Assembly (NCBI GenBank): GCA_951802195.1
Contig: OX637633.1
Coordinates: forward strand, 744,001 to 808,000
DNA length: 64,000 nucleotides
Origin: Tausonia pullulans
Lineage: Eukaryota > Basidiomycota > Tremellomycetes > Cystofilobasidiales > Mrakiaceae
Reading direction: 5' to 3'
Shown here: one piece after another, positions 12,636-25,250 of the stretch
Position numbering within the stretch: position 1 is the first letter of the stretch
Layout of the letters: every line of letters begins with the position of its first letter
The notes under the pieces: generated by a model
Databases searched by the model: none
What the model saw: the letters and a program-made list of their open reading frames with translations, nothing else
Told to the model about the DNA's origin: nothing
Program-made: the position numbers and the translations under genes

Positions 12636-13546
12636 ACGCTACCAGCCCCCCACCTCTCCCCACCCCCATTTCCCCTCGCTACTGTTGCTCTCGTTATCTT
12701 ATGCCCACTTCTCATCTCTACTTAATTCGACGACGACGACGATGGCAACCAGCAACGAAGAGAAACGTCGAATAGGCCGGGTTGTTAGCTAGTCAGAAGA
12801 TCAATCAGCCAGGGAGCGCGAACTCGCGCGAACAAAAGCCGCACGTGATTCATTCACCCTATGACCTGCGCGGTTAGGTTCATTTTTCCGGGGACTGATC
12901 CTTCCGAAGTTGCTGGAAGAGCTTGACGACGACCACCGCCACCACCAGACTTCGCCCGCTAGGACCGAATCCGTACGACTCGTCATCAGCCGGACTGTCG
13001 TAAGCCACTGAACCCTGGTCGCTTTCGCTCGACCGTACGGACGATGATGCCTTTGCGGAACGAATGAAGCCAGAGAGTTGAGGCTTGAACGATCGAGTGA
13101 GTTGGTCGAGCTAGAGACGCAGGCATCGCCGATGTGGTCTTGGACTCGCCGTTTGGTCATTGGGTCCACCCAATGAACAACCCGCGAATCCCGTTCCCCA
13201 TCCTGAGCTCCTTTTGTTAAACAGATCGAACAGGAAGCAAATCTTGCCGAGTCTACTTATCTGCTCTTCCAGGGGTTCGCTCTCGCTCTTCCTCGTCTGT
13301 CTCATGCGGATGACTCTACTATATGAAACAGGTCGACATGGTCATCGTGACGCAAGAGGGACACCTTGCTCGCCTGAGAGAGCAGTGATTCTCTCGCAAA
13401 GCTCAGCCTGCCAGCAAGGCTTCCCGGACGCACGAGGCTTGCGAGAAGCCTCCTGTGCCCGTCCCGTCCATTTGTTCCTCTGTCCTTCGTGAAGTAATTC
13501 GCGCTTCTGGACGCCATCTCGTGTACAAGAGCACACTTCGTTCACA
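12636..13546. other. Intergenic region, no gene recognised
   Basis: This lies between the putative 5' end of the Ser/Pro/Gln-rich gene and the 3' end of the BolA2-type gene, both on the minus strand. Short ORFs are present on both strands without motifs. The part near 12650-12800 is CT-rich on the plus strand and may be promoter or leader sequence for the minus-strand gene, or simple low-complexity DNA. Confidence 0.45.
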
Positions 13547-14072
13547 TCAGGGGTTTGGAGCGACCTTGCCGCCCTGCTCGACCCATTGCGTCGGCGTGAG
13601 CGTCTTCTACTCTCGGATAAAGGAGGAATAGACGGACGCGAGTGCGTGTTCGTCAGCTTGCCTGTCTGGTTAACTGTGCGCGTCCGCCCGCTTGGAGCCA
13701 GCCATACCTGAGAGAATGCATGCAGGAGCTTGATCTCATCAGCGAGTATGGCATTGACTGCTCGTTATCAATAGTAGTACGCGTCAAATTCAGTACGAAA
13801 GACACGCGTACGTGAAAAGGAGCGACGACGCACCCAGTCGATTTCGCTTGAGCGTGTTGAGGCCCTCAAAGTCACCGGCGACGACAACAATGGTGTAGCT
13901 GGCGCCGCATCCAGAGGACGAGTCGGTGATGTCCTGGGAGGGTATTGTCAGCTAGGGGAGGGAAGTTGAGAAGGGGAAAGAAGAGAAGAGGGCAAGAATG
14001 CACGAGGTGACGGAGGTCCCGGAGAGAGGAGGAGAGCTTGGCGCGAAGGGCTGATTCAGGGACACCGGACAT
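13547..14072 (-). CDS. BOL2: BolA2/Fra2-type BolA protein
   Basis: A small BolA protein of about 85 residues. In yeast and humans this type works with monothiol glutaredoxins through a shared [2Fe-2S] cluster in cytosolic and nuclear iron sensing. The ATG at 14070-14072 gives MSGVPESALRAKL. A short intron follows HL, then comes DITDSSSGCGASYTIVVVAG, DFEGLNTLKRNRLVNAILA (with an intron inside the RLV codons), DEIKLLHAFSQ, and a last exon KTLTPTQWVEQGGKVAPNP ending in TGA at 13547-13549. The RNRLVN, LHAFSQ and KTLTPTQW blocks are the signature of BOLA2-like members, and the cysteine in the SGCGAS loop sits where these proteins place a cluster ligand. Four exons join with GT..AG introns. A second BolA gene of the mitochondrial BOLA1 type lies at 41693-42265. 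Name assignment between fungal paralogues is by signature only. Confidence 0.93.
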
Positions 14073-14417
14073 TGCTACGGGGAGAGGAGTGGCAAGAGAA
14101 TGGCGAGGATCGTGCTGGTGGTTGAGGTCTAAACGATGAGCGAAGTAGGAACTAGGGAAGGACGCGGAGGTGGCCGGCGGGGGGCGTCGCGCAGACCGGC
14201 AAGAAATGAGACGTGAACTGCAGAGACTAGCCAATAATCTGATGTGCGATCATGAAAAATGCAAGGAATGGTGGAGACACGGCTAATTGAGAAAGAGACC
14301 CGAGTGAAAGATATGGCGCAACTGCGCTTGCAACCCCTCTTCTCATCTCGACGTATTTGGCAAACGAGCGACAATTAACCCCTCATAAATGATACCTTGA
14401 TAAACATTTGAGAAGGC
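14073..14417. other. Intergenic region between two minus-strand genes
   Basis: Probably contains the promoter and 5' leader of the BolA2-type gene and the 3' UTR of the MFS gene. A BolA2 reading-frame extension runs to about 14234 but has no in-frame ATG, so it is not counted as coding. I see no other signal. Confidence 0.4.
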
Positions 14418-17400
14418 CTAGAGTGTCTCTTGCCCCTTTTCGAGATCAACGACGTCCATCCCATCTTGGATCGCCTCCGCCCTCACGCCGTCCTCGCCCG
14501 GAGTGAAGAACATCGCAGGCTCCACAGGGAGCTTGTCGTTCTCGCCAAACTCCCTCTCTCTTCCTTCCACGGTGGCCGGGGCAAGTGGCAAGGGCACCGG
14601 GACGACAGGGACATGTTTGGAGAACGCCCGGATCAAAGAGCCATATTTCTAAGGAAAGGAGGGAAAGCAAAGGCTCAGCGCAGATTTCCAGACCAAGTAA
14701 ACCAAGGAACAAGGAACGAAGCATTTCGACCTACGAAGAAGAGGAACGGCAACGGTGCGCAGGCGAGCGCAAGGAAGCCAAGGAGAGAAATGGCCCAAGT
14801 AAGTCCGAGCTTCGTGAACATGGATCCGGCAAGAGGGAGACCTGCACCCGCGCAGTATCGAAAGACCGAATTGGCGGAGAAGCAGCTGGCCGCATATATG
14901 GTGTAAGTGTCGGAGAGATAGAGGATCGTTGAGTTGATGCACCCTGGATGTTTGCCCGTGAGAAAGAACACGAGGTCAGTTGCAACACCAATGCGCGACT
15001 CCATATACCACGTACCGATGATTCCGAGCCCAAAAGGAACGCCTGCGGCCGTGGAGGCCATCCAGTGAATACTAGATCCGCTCGTCCACGCCATCCAAAA
15101 GAGGGAGATGGGGATGAGAGGCGCGGCAATCTGGAGCAAGGTGTCGCAATATATAGAAGGTCAGCTAATGTAGCTTTATGGATTCAGCCAGTCAGCGACG
15201 CACCATTGCAAACCAGAGCCTCTCCTCGGGAGGAGCCCGACCATCCTCCGAGCGAGCTATGGCGCGGACATACATCCGGTTTGTGAAGCGGGAGACCGGC
15301 TGTTGGGGTGGAAGTCGTCAGTGACGATAGGTTAAACGAATGGATAACTGTGAGATAACTCACTAGACCAATGAGGAGGCCAATGGCAATGCCAATCTGG
15401 GGTCATACAGGCGTCAGGAGTAGGAAATTGAGCCGAGGGAAGTTGGACAGGAAGGCTCACGAAGGGCAAACCCGCGACGCCCTCTGGAAGGGCAGTAAGA
15501 GAGTGTCAGTCGCACTGATGACGCGTGATCAAGAGGTACAACGAGGACGGACCACTCCAACCACGCTGCTTCCGGAACATGATAGGATAAGCCTGAAGAG
15601 AACGGCAGGTCAGTGGCTGTCTAGTTGAAAGAGCGAGCCACACGCACTACTCACTTGGAAGAAGAGGTAGAGAATGCCAAAGACGACGGCCGTCCAAAGC
15701 GAGAGCAGAAATACAATGGGCTCAAGGAAGAGAAAGACAAAGGGACGCGCGCAATAGACGCGGAGCGTCGGCAGCAAGGAGAGACGTATGTGGCCGACAT
15801 CATAGATGGTTATGTAGTGATACCCAGTCTCTTTGCTGAGCTCTGCGGCCCGTCGTCGTAGAATGAATGGAGCGTATGTTTCGGGAATCTGAACTCAGAA
15901 AGGTCTCTGATGAGCATGGCGGAGGCTGACAAGAAAGGAGCCTCTGAATCGACGCACAAGAAAGAGGGATGTCAAGACCGTCACTGCGCCAAACAGCGCT
16001 ACGACTGCGTTGATCCAACGCCAGGCCTGAGGTCCAGCATACTGAGACATAAAGCCTGAGATCACGGGGCCGCTGTTTAGACGAACGTGAGTTCAGCAAA
16101 GAATAAGGTCCAGAGATGACACAGAAGCGAGGCCATACAGAATAGGGCCGAGCACTGAGATCCGACAGCACACAAGACCAGCAGGCACGGAAGTTCAGTG
16201 TCTTGCTAGAGGACTACCATCGTGTATCGTCGATCAAACTTACAAGGCATGACTTTTTGAATATCATGGGTGATTCATGCGTCAGCGTTTTAGGAAAAGA
16301 TACAGTCGATCTCAGGGGAGACCTACTCGACACGGTCGTCATTGGCAGCGATGCCTCGCTCGGCTTCCAGACCTGTGGATAGTCCCCCAGTCAGCATAAG
16401 GCGGGAATGGCTGTATCACGGATGGGAGTACTCACGTCGGAGAGCACGCCTGGGGAGTTACTCATCACGCTCGCGCCAAACACACCCATGAAGAAACGGC
16501 AGGCGATTGTAGCAGCGCTGCATTGCTTGTACCAGTCAGCTCAAACTCGCGATATTTGACACAAAGCGGACCACTTACAGGGATTGGGAGACGCAGACAC
16601 CCATGCCAAAAAGGGCGAAGGCGACGAGGGTCCCAACTGCTATTCGGGATCGGCCGTAGACCTCGGATCTAGGCCAACATAATGTCAGACTGCAAGCGGG
16701 ACAAAGGAAGTCAAACTAAAAGAGCTCACAATGGCGCCCAAAGAAGACTTCCTGCGGCTAGGCCGAGGAGGAAAAGCGACAGGCCGGCAGCTGCAAACGC
16801 CAAAGGATCGTCGACGTTGATCAACTGTGTCAACGCACCGTCTCGAATCGCTCTCTTTCGTTTGATATTATGTGCTAATATCCGATGGACCCAGGAGGAC
16901 AAGAATTACTAACTGTTCAGCATCCGACTGCTCCCCCATTTAGATGTGAGCCCGTCGTAACTTCCCACCCAGGCGCTCGTGGCAAAAGAGCACATGAACA
17001 TCGAGAGAGCGGCCAAAACAGAGCAGAACCACCGGTAAGACGTAGACCAGTCCCTTGGGTTCATCGGGTCTGACGGGTGGGCGAAGGCAACGACGTAGGG
17101 CGAGTCGGCAGTGCCCTTGCCTTGATATGTGTGCCGTGTAGGGGAGGACCCTCTGAGTGTAGAAGCTGCTGAATTCATTGGACGAAGACAGGCTTTGAGG
17201 CGGGAATTGGAGTCTGGGGAGAAAGGAAGAATGGTCCGGGGTCCGCATGAAAACAAGCAAGCGAGAGACCGCGAAGGGAGGTCAGACCGCATGGTCGGTC
17301 TTTCGGCCGGCTGTCGGCAGGTTTGGACCCGGAAAAAGGCGATGTGTGATGTCAAACAGGAGCGCTCGTAATATGGACGCACAAAGGGTAGATCGTCGCT

Positions 17401-17588
17401 TACACGCAAACAGCAGGTACTAGTGCGGCGGTGGTGCGGTGGTGGTGGGAGACCAAGTGAGAAAGTTTGTTGAGAGAACCTGACCTGATTGAATCCAGCT
17501 CGCTGTGGGGCGTCTCCTTATCAATCCGCAGGGAAGGCGGGGGCAATCGGGGGACAGCAACACCGCGTTTGCGGCACCTTTCCGGCAT
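14418..17588 (-). CDS. MFS transporter of the DHA1 drug/polyamine:H+ antiporter type
   Basis: A predicted 12-helix plasma-membrane proton antiporter. The N-terminal cytosolic part carries the DHA1 entry motif DPMNPRDWS near 17045, followed at once by helix 1 (YRWFCSVLAALSMFMCSFAT, 16980-17040). A later exon has AAGLSLFLLGLAAGSLLWAP (about 16735-16795), which joins over an intron to SEVYGRSRIAVGTLVAFALF, the family motif after helix 2. The C-terminal half includes ASTAAGVPFGLGIIGTWYM near 15010-15060 and FTKLGLTWAISLLGFLALAC near 14770-14830. A polar tail ending EKGQETL stops with TAG at 14418. There are many short introns. The ATG at 17586-17588 is a candidate start; an internal Met near 17290 is another, so the 5' end is not fixed. 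Relatives export polyamines, azoles or other toxic compounds; the substrate here is unknown. Confidence 0.85.
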
Positions 17589-18044
17589 GGTGATGGTCTG
17601 AACTCCTGGTCAGTCAGCGGCGACCATTGTGGCGGGCTACCTGAGGATACCCTGCGGAGGCTGGAGCTGCCGAGGTCTATCTCTCTTGCTTGTCCTCCAT
17701 ATGCAGGCATATACCCAGGATGAAACTGCAGCAGCAAAGAGACTAAGAGCAGCACGAGGGCGTTCGTCCCAGACACGCTGTGACAGTCAATCGACCGTCC
17801 GACTTCGCGGACAACTCGTCCTACTATTCATTCACTGCGTCTCTCCCGAACGGATGCCGCGCCATCGTTCAACATCATCAACAGCCTGGCATAAATGGCG
17901 TGACATTCGTCATCAGATGATTACAAAGAGATACAAAATACTAGAAAGATAGGGTCGGCATAATATGACGTTCGATCTGCGCGTTGAGTCCACCTCCCCC
18001 CTCCCCCCTCCCCCCTTCGGCTCGCCACCCCCCACATCCTCTCC
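17589..18044. other. Intergenic region, no gene recognised
   Basis: Upstream of the MFS gene and downstream of the LURP-one gene, both on the minus strand. It likely holds the MFS promoter and the LURP-one 3' UTR. A short C-rich run lies near 17993-18015. No ORF with motifs was seen. Confidence 0.4.
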
Positions 18045-19051
18045 TCAATGCTCATTCTTCTTCTCGTCGAGGCAGATGCAGATTGCGGCGATCAGCACCA
18101 GATCGACACCAGGTGCAACCGTGACGGTATATGACTGGCTGTCCCCGAAGAATTCGCGGGCATTGAACAGCTTCCTCTGGATACTGGCAACATGACGTCC
18201 ACCCATGTCCAAGTTTGCTGAGCCCCCCCAGAAACTTAAAGATAGGAGAAGGCATCAGTACTAGTCAGGCGAGAAAGCGATGCAAGAGTACCGGGCGGGC
18301 GGCATTGCTCGCCACGGCTATCTGATCGCGATAACTCACTCGCCGTGCAGCTCAATCTCCATCGGCCGGCCGTCGGAGGCGTTCACGAAAGTTGTGATCA
18401 GCTTGGCGGCGCCGACTAGGAAGAACGAAGAGGGGTTAAGGTAGGTTGAGGCAGGTCCGGTCAAGTTGATCCGAGTTTCGCGAGACACGTGCAGGCGCGA
18501 TAGACTCACAGCCAAACTTGGACTGAACGCGGAAGATCTCCTTGCCAGAGGGGTCTTCGGCGACAAACGTCTGAGCGAGGTGACACGGTCAGACTGGTGA
18601 CTAATTCCTCGAACTAGGGATCCGCCGTCGTGCACCTTCCGGATCGCGAAAAGCTTGGTCGAGAGCGTGAAGAGCGGCCGTCCGTCGGTCGACGTGAACT
18701 GCTTCGAGTCACGCAGGCTAAAGGCGGAGCCACGGCAGACAGCGACGGGAGTACCTTGGGAGTCCTTAATGGAAAAGTCGTCGCTTGAGACAGGTACAAG
18801 GAGATGCGTAAGGTCAGTGCTAAGTCAGACGGGGAAGAAAGGCCGACGACGCATGCGTTCATGACGCCGGTGTCGACAGCAGCATGCGAGAGAAAGGAGA
18901 AAGGAAGATGGATTCACCCCGAGAGAGAGAAGACTTTCTCCTTCATGATAAGCGTTGTCGTCTGAGGCACCGCATAATGCGGGTTGACCCCTAGCGGCGG
19001 GTGGAACGCTGAAAGGACAGCTGGCGGGGCGGGAGAGGTAAAGAAGCCCAT
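18045..19051 (-). CDS. LURP-one-related (LOR, tubby-like fold) protein
   Basis: A protein of the LOR family (Pfam LOR, formerly DUF567), a 12-stranded barrel round a central helix that resembles tubby C-terminal domains and phospholipid scramblases. The ATG at 19049-19051 gives MGFFTSPAPPAVLSAFHPPL and leads to a KEKVFSLSG block. An intron follows, then DDFSIKDSQGTPVAVCRG, SLRDSKQFTSTDGRPLFTL and TKLFAIRK, then TFVAEDPSGKEIFRVQSKFG, the VGAAKLITTF block, and last SQSYTVTVAPGVD with the hydrophobic central helix LVLIAAICICLDEKKNEH before TGA at 18045-18047. This is the full family order, about 220 residues, so the gene looks whole. Plant LURP1 acts in pathogen defence, but fungal members have no established role. 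Membrane or lipid binding is an inference from the fold. Confidence 0.9.
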
Positions 19052-20554
19052 AAGGTGTGAGTATAGTGAAGCGAAAGAACGGTGGAGAGATTGTAATGGT
19101 TGGAAGAGAGACAGACATAGAGACGGCGAGCTCGAGTGGATCATTCTCCCGAGATGTCACAGCCTCGCTCGCTTGGGGGCGCCGCGCGCCCCACGGACCT
19201 ACCTGCCTGTATGTTCCCAGGCTCGGCGAGGTCTATAGCACAGCGCGTCAGCGCGAATGCACGCATGATCTTGCATTTCAAATTAGCAGATGCCCCCTGT
19301 GAGCCTGTTTATTGTTTCAATTCAAGGAGGCGCTGTAGGCTGGGACGCTTTGCTGTACGTTGCCAGTTTGAGCATCGTACTGCCTTGGCGAGTCAGCACT
19401 AGCGTCGATTTCAGAATAAATCTGTGCGCGTCGAAGAGTTTGGCTGCCATGCTGTGTGGAAAAGGACTGTCTCGCTCGTAAGAGATCAGGGAAGGGCATG
19501 GCAGAACCTTCTTAGGGGTCGTTGATGACCGCGGCGAGATCACCAAGCTCGCTTCCTGTCCGGTAATCGCTGATGACTCCACCAAGAAAGAACAGTGTCG
19601 GATCGGGCCCCCTCGTCTTCTATCTTGAAGTCGATCCCGCAGTGCTCTGGGACAGGGGAAGAAGGCCTAGATCAGTGGCTATGGGGACATGCTGCCGGCG
19701 AGTTTGAAGTGTTAGAGCAGTACCATAGTGGGTTGGCGCTCGCAGAGCACGTCAACCTTTTCTCATGTATTCTCACTTACAGATATCACTCAATATATGC
19801 ACAAGATCCGGCCAGACAGGTCAGTTCTATATCAGGACCTTCTAACAAGCTGCCATCAGTGTTGCCATGTTCTTAATCTACTCGCTCATGGTCCCTCCCC
19901 CTCATCCCTAAAATTGAACATACTGATTGCGAAGAGCGAGGTCGACAGCGGTAGCTGCCCTAGTACTGTACAAGTAGAGATCTACCCTTCTTCCGCAAAT
20001 ACTCAAACGAAGAGATTAGTGAAAAGCAGTGAAGAAGGGAAAGAATGAAGCACTCTTCGACCAAGGTCGGTGGAGAGGATTTCAAGTGTGCGTGCCCGGC
20101 ACATTACTTTGACGCTCGTTTGACGATCTTCCATTTAAACTCGCAAACCCTGAAACAGATCCGCGGAGGGCCCCGCAGCTATGTTGTTGGCGTGCGTCAT
20201 TGCCACGAGGAGAAAAGCCATCCGGAGAAGGACTCCGTCGCGGGGCATGCAAGCCCACCGTGCGTGAGTGTTCGCGCGCACCCAGGAGCGGCCTGGCCTC
20301 GGAAAGCTGGGGAAGGAGAAAGAGCGTCAGACCTTCTTCCTCCCTCAACCACCTTCCACTCAAACGCCGAATATAGAAAGAAAGATTCAACAGAAATCAC
20401 GCACCGTTCAACCAACTCCAGCACGACGAACCAGGAACGCCCTCCCTCGGAAAGTCAGGTGGCGACCAACGACGTCGAACCTCCTCCCCTTTCAGGTTGC
20501 TGACCTCTCTCGCTCGCGCTTCTCTTCACAGCCACAGCCTTAACCGAGTGCTCC
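19052..20554. other. Intergenic region between divergent genes, possible minus-strand gene remnant
   Basis: This 1.5 kb separates the divergent LURP-one (-) and ThrE (+) genes. On the minus strand near 19500-19625, two short stretches look more protein-like than random (GIDFKIEDEGARSDTV and LGGVISDYRTGSELGDLAAV), but they are short, not clearly joined and not recognised. They may be a remnant or chance. Promoters of both flanking genes must lie here. I see no RNA gene. Confidence 0.35.
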
Positions 20555-23500
20555 ATGCCAGCAGGGAAAGCCTCCCCTCTCGAGCGCGGCCTTTCAGTAG
20601 CCAATCGCACGACGTCCTCCTCCCGACTAGGCGGCGCCAACGAGCAGGACGTAACCGATCTAAATTCAGCTCAGGATTCGCATGAACCAGAGGCCACTAT
20701 CGCTGACAGCGACGACCCAAACCCACCCGAGCTCCGTCGCTTTTCGGCCTCTGGCCTTCTCGGTAGCCTCCGCTCCAACGCCAGCAGCAGGCGGATAGGC
20801 AGCCACACGACCGCGCGCCGCTCGTTGCGCTCGAGGCGGTCACGCCGGACGGCACCCTCGTTTTCCTCATCGGACTCTGACGAGGATCGCCGCCGCCGCT
20901 CCAACTCTGACGCGGACGAGGACGATAGCGAGTACGGTAGTGACGATGATGATCGTCGAGGTAGAGGTGGGCTCGGCGCCCTCGTTCGCTCGCTCAACGA
21001 CGGGTCCGACCACGCCTACTCGGACGACAACGAGGACGTTGCCGCCATTCTTCGCGCTCGGATCGAGGCAAACCGAGATGCTCGTAGTCTATCTCGAAAC
21101 ACGTCCAAGGGTTCGTCGAAGGCGTCGTCGTTGCGGCGGAACGGCGGGACCGCGGACGGCGGCAGCGTCAGGATGATGAATCCTCGTCAGCCAGGGTCCT
21201 TCATCTCAGAGAAGTCCAGGATGAACGCCAAGGGTCTTCCTACGGTCGCCGAAAAAAGATCGATGGAGGAACCAGGAACACGGCCACCTCCGGCACCATC
21301 AGCGTCGTACGCTCGCTCAGCGGCGACTGCAGACCCTAAGGAGCGCAGCATGTTCCAACGATGGTGGTGGCCTTCCGCCTCTTCCTCCACCATCGCCAAC
21401 ACCACGCCAGGGTCGTCCGCCTCGACAAAGGCCACTACTCCCACCTCGGAGCGGCCCCATAGCCCCTCGCAGCGGCCGTCGTTCTCGACTGCCGATCGCA
21501 CGGCGACATCCATCAACCCGCGAGGATCCTACGTGCATGACCGGCCAGGCCCGCTGTATGAGCCCTACTCGCACGCCTCGCATCTTCCGATGAATAATCA
21601 GGATCTCAATCAGCCCTACATCCCCGGCCGGGCCCAACACACAGCGGTGCCTTTCCAACGGGCTGCCAACGCCGTCAACGAAGTCCTCTCCAACATTTTC
21701 GACTCGCATTCAGACGCGGCTGCGAGCGAGTCGGCTCGGCGGCCCTTGCATACCATCTCTGCTCTTATTGCGTGAGTAGCACTGACCTCTGCACCCTCAG
21801 TTCCGCTGAAGATTCTGACGCATGCTGACCATGAACAACCGCAGCACGACGGGCAACATTTCGGGAGCGCTCTCTCCGGCTCACGGAGCCATCGGTCCCG
21901 TCTGGAGCTACGATGTACGTTTACTATAAGGCTACTTGATGGCTGGTTTCGACTAATCACAGTCTTCCTCACAGAATATCGCCGCTGTGCGCGGCGGCGC
22001 CAGCGACCGCCGCTTGATGCGCTATTCGCGCCAGGAGGCCGTCGCAGACGAAGCCATGGTGAAGCAGGTCAACCGCGAGTACCGCGCCGTCGACCGGCAC
22101 CACCGTCGAGAGAATCGAGATCAGAAGACGAAGGAGCAGCGCGAGCACCTGCAGCACCAGTCGGGGGAGGACTCGGAGGACAATGAGGGTACCAACTCCT
22201 CCCGCCACCGCCCTCGTTCGCCCACGGTGGGAAAACGGGATCCACAACACCAGAGATCGGACGAGTCAGTGCCTGCGCGAACTTCTGGCGACGAACACAT
22301 GACGGACCAACAGCTCGACGAGATCGCCCAGGAGGGCACCCGCGATCTTATCTCAACTGAGGGCGCGGCGAACCCGGCGTTCGGCGAGAACTACGACGCC
22401 CAGTATGACGACAACGAAGTTCGGACGACGGTACCCTCGACGGCTGACTCGGAGGGGAGCATTGACCTTTTTGAGCGTGAGTTTGACGTCGAAAATGAGG
22501 CAGGCAGGGCGCGACCCAGGCGTGGAGCGTATGCCGGGTGGAAGGGTCCGAAGCGCGGAGAACGTGTCCAGAAGGAGATCTACATCAAGAGTCACCGAGG
22601 GTCGGAGTCGCAGACAAGGGACTTTATCGTCCGGCTTGCCAACGCCATGGTTCGTCATCCTTTCTCTTCCTCTCCAGCTCTCGCGCGTGGTGCTGAATGA
22701 CTCTTTCCCTCATAGATGGTCTGTGAGTAGCTCTGCGTGCTGGCGGTGAGCTCTGATTCATACTGACGCCACCTTCTCGCAGACGGCGCACCCACTCACC
22801 GCCTCGAGTCGCAGCTCGAATCGACCGCTCGCGTCCTGGAGTGTGATGGTGGGCCATGACGATGACTCCCCAATTGCTTGCGGTGCTAACGCCATAACTT
22901 CCCAGCCCACTTCTTCTACCTTCCTTCACATCTCATCCTATCTTTCAACTCGTATGATGGCAGGTCCGAGACAGCCTTCCTCCGCGCGACGGGCGGTCTC
23001 GACACCGAGAAACTCGCGCAGGTGCACAACGTGGTAAGTCTTCGCTCTTACTTGCGGGGAATAGCTGGCTGAGACATCGCTTTATCTTCTCTCTTCAGTC
23101 CCGCGAGGTGTTGCATGACGTCATTTCCGCCGCTGAGGGATCTCAGCAGCTCAAGGCCATCTCGGCCGAGCCACCGCTGCACCCAGTATGGATACGGATC
23201 ATTATCATCGGCGTGGGAATTACTTTACTTGCATCTTTGCAGTCCAAGAACAGAGCTGAGAAGACTCCTTTCGGCAGATGTGCTCATTTTTCGCGAGCCC
23301 CATTGCCTTCGCTGGGTCTTTTGTGAGTCCAGCTGTTCCGCTCAACCCATTCGCAGCAACCGAGCTGATTCGAATTGCTACAGATCGACATGATCTTGTC
23401 CTTCGTCCTCGGTGTCATTATGGGTACCTGCCAGCTCACCCTTGCCGCCCGGAGTCCACTCTTTCTCAACTGCTTCGAGGTGGGCGGCAGCGGTCATCCT

Positions 23501-24822
23501 TGATCTCTTTAGGTCTGCGGCTGCTGATCTTCCCTCGTCTCAGATCTTTGCCGCGTTCCTCATTTCCTTCTTCGCCAAGGGCCTCTCTGCGACCAATCAC
23601 TTCTGCTACGAGTCGCTCGCGAGCGCAGGCATCGTCATGATCCTACCCGGATGTACGTTGAACGGCCGTCTCTATGCCTCCGTCTCAAACTGGACTGACC
23701 CACATCTCGCACGCATGCACGCAGATATCATTCTTCAGGGCTGCCTAGAGATCGCCTCGCGCTCAATCGTCTCCGGGGCCATCCGTCTCGTCTACGGAGG
23801 CATCCTCTCCCTCTTCCTCGGAGTTGGAATCTCCCTCGGGTCGACACTTTACGTCGGTCAGTCGGCGCTCCCTCCAAACTCCGCTCCTCCTCGCCGATCT
23901 GACGAACGCACTACCCTATGCAGGAATGGACCCGTCGTCGAAAGGCAAAGTCTCGTCCGTCTCCCTATCGGGCACCTTCAACAGCTCGGATCCGACTCAG
24001 TCCAATCCGCTTAACAACGGCACCTTCACAGTCCGTACCCTGTCGTCCCCCTGGCTGATTCCGCCACCTCATTGACCCTGTTCCACCATAGTTCGTCGAC
24101 TCCAGTAGCTCAGCTGTCTCTGGCACCGTCTCCTGTAATCGGCCCGACGACGCGCAATGGTACGACTCAAATATCCCAGACTGGTGGCTCTTTCTTCTCG
24201 TCCCCGGCTTCGCCCTCTCCCTCAGTCTCTGGACCAAGGCCAAGATCCGGTCTAAACAGTTTTTCGTCTCGTTCGTCATCGCTTGTGCCTCTTTTTCGAT
24301 CTACTACTTTGCCAAAATACACCTCACCAACCAACCGGAGCTCTCGTGGGTGTCGTCACTTTTCTTCTTCTCTCTTTCTACCCTCCACGTTTCCCTGCTG
24401 AAACTCTGCCGCCATCTCTTCAGCGCTGCCATCGGCGCCTTTGCCATCGGTCTCGGAGGCACGCTGTGGAGTCGACTCGCCCGAGGAACGGCCTACACCT
24501 CGCAAAGCACGGCAATCCTCATGCTGGTTCCGAACGGTCTCGCCGCCGCCGGTGGCATCGCCATGTCAACCGCTCAGGGATCGACAAGCTTTGAGATGGG
24601 CACGCAGATTGCCCTCCGACAAATTGAGATCGCCATCGGCATCACGAGTGAGTGGCGGTGGCCCGCGCGACTTTGGGCGGCTCGCTGACCCCAGCTCGCT
24701 TTGCAGTCGGCCTCTTCACGGCCTCCTTGGCTACCTATGGATTTTCGAGTCGGAAACGCTCGGCCTTCTTCACGTCCGTGCCTGTTCCCTCACCCGTTCT
24801 GTCTGACCCTGGCGGATGCTGA
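20555..24822 (+). CDS. PRM10: Prm10/ThrE-family membrane protein (putative Thr/Ser exporter domains)
   Basis: A fungal member of the ThrE family (DUF1212 plus DUF3815), related to bacterial threonine/serine exporter ThrE and yeast pheromone-regulated Prm10. Exon 1 (20555 to about 21772) gives roughly 406 residues that are Ser/Arg/Asp-rich and likely disordered and cytosolic. A charged linker follows (22000-22620). The ThrE domain opens with RDFIVRLANAM, joins over a tiny exon to YGAPTHRLESQLESTARVLE (about 22790-22842), continues with AHFFYLPSHLILSFNSYDGR and GLDTEKLAQVHNVV, and then runs through repeated hydrophobic segments from 23280 on. The last segments are GTAYTSQSTAILMLVPNGLA near 24487-24546 and a C-terminal exon ending SDPGGC, TGA at 24820-24822. 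More than ten short introns join in frame. Function as an amino-acid exporter in fungi is unproven, and the long N-terminal extension is fungus-specific. Confidence 0.88.
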
Positions 24823-25250
24823 CCTGCGCGCGCGCTCTCTTCCGCTTCACAGCTACTAGATTTCCACCTTCTCCTTCTCCTTGCATGAAACACGTATTCC
24901 ACCGGCCTTGCATCTTGTCTGTCCCCCCATCCCTCTGTATCATTTCATCCTGCTGTATCATGCATTCTTGTCTGTTGGCCTCCGTAGCGGCTCAACGCTC
25001 AGAATGGCCTCTCTGAGGAAGCCGTGGCGCAAAGAAAAACGGGCAAAAGAGAGAAGGAAGAGAAGGAAGTATCGGGGAATGATGCGTGAGCACGGATGAC
25101 GATGGCTGGCGCTCGGGCAAGCTAGGAAGGGTTTGTTGAGTGGGGTGGGGGCCCTCTTTCTGGAGTCAAGTCCGTCGGTGACCGTCTCCTACTCTTCCTC
25201 TCTTCCAACCACCATTCCCTCCCCTCATCTTTCTCGCCTCATCTCCGGCC

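Noticed and set aside
12801-13169. Minus-strand ORF with Trp- and Ser-rich runs between two genes
   Set aside because: Low-complexity content and no family features; apparent runs come from simple repeats.
14073-14234. In-frame N-terminal extension of the BolA2-type protein that looked like a mitochondrial presequence
   Set aside because: The frame is open and Ser/Arg-rich, but its first codon is TTG and no ATG lies in it, so the ATG at 14072 is the start unless an upstream exon exists.
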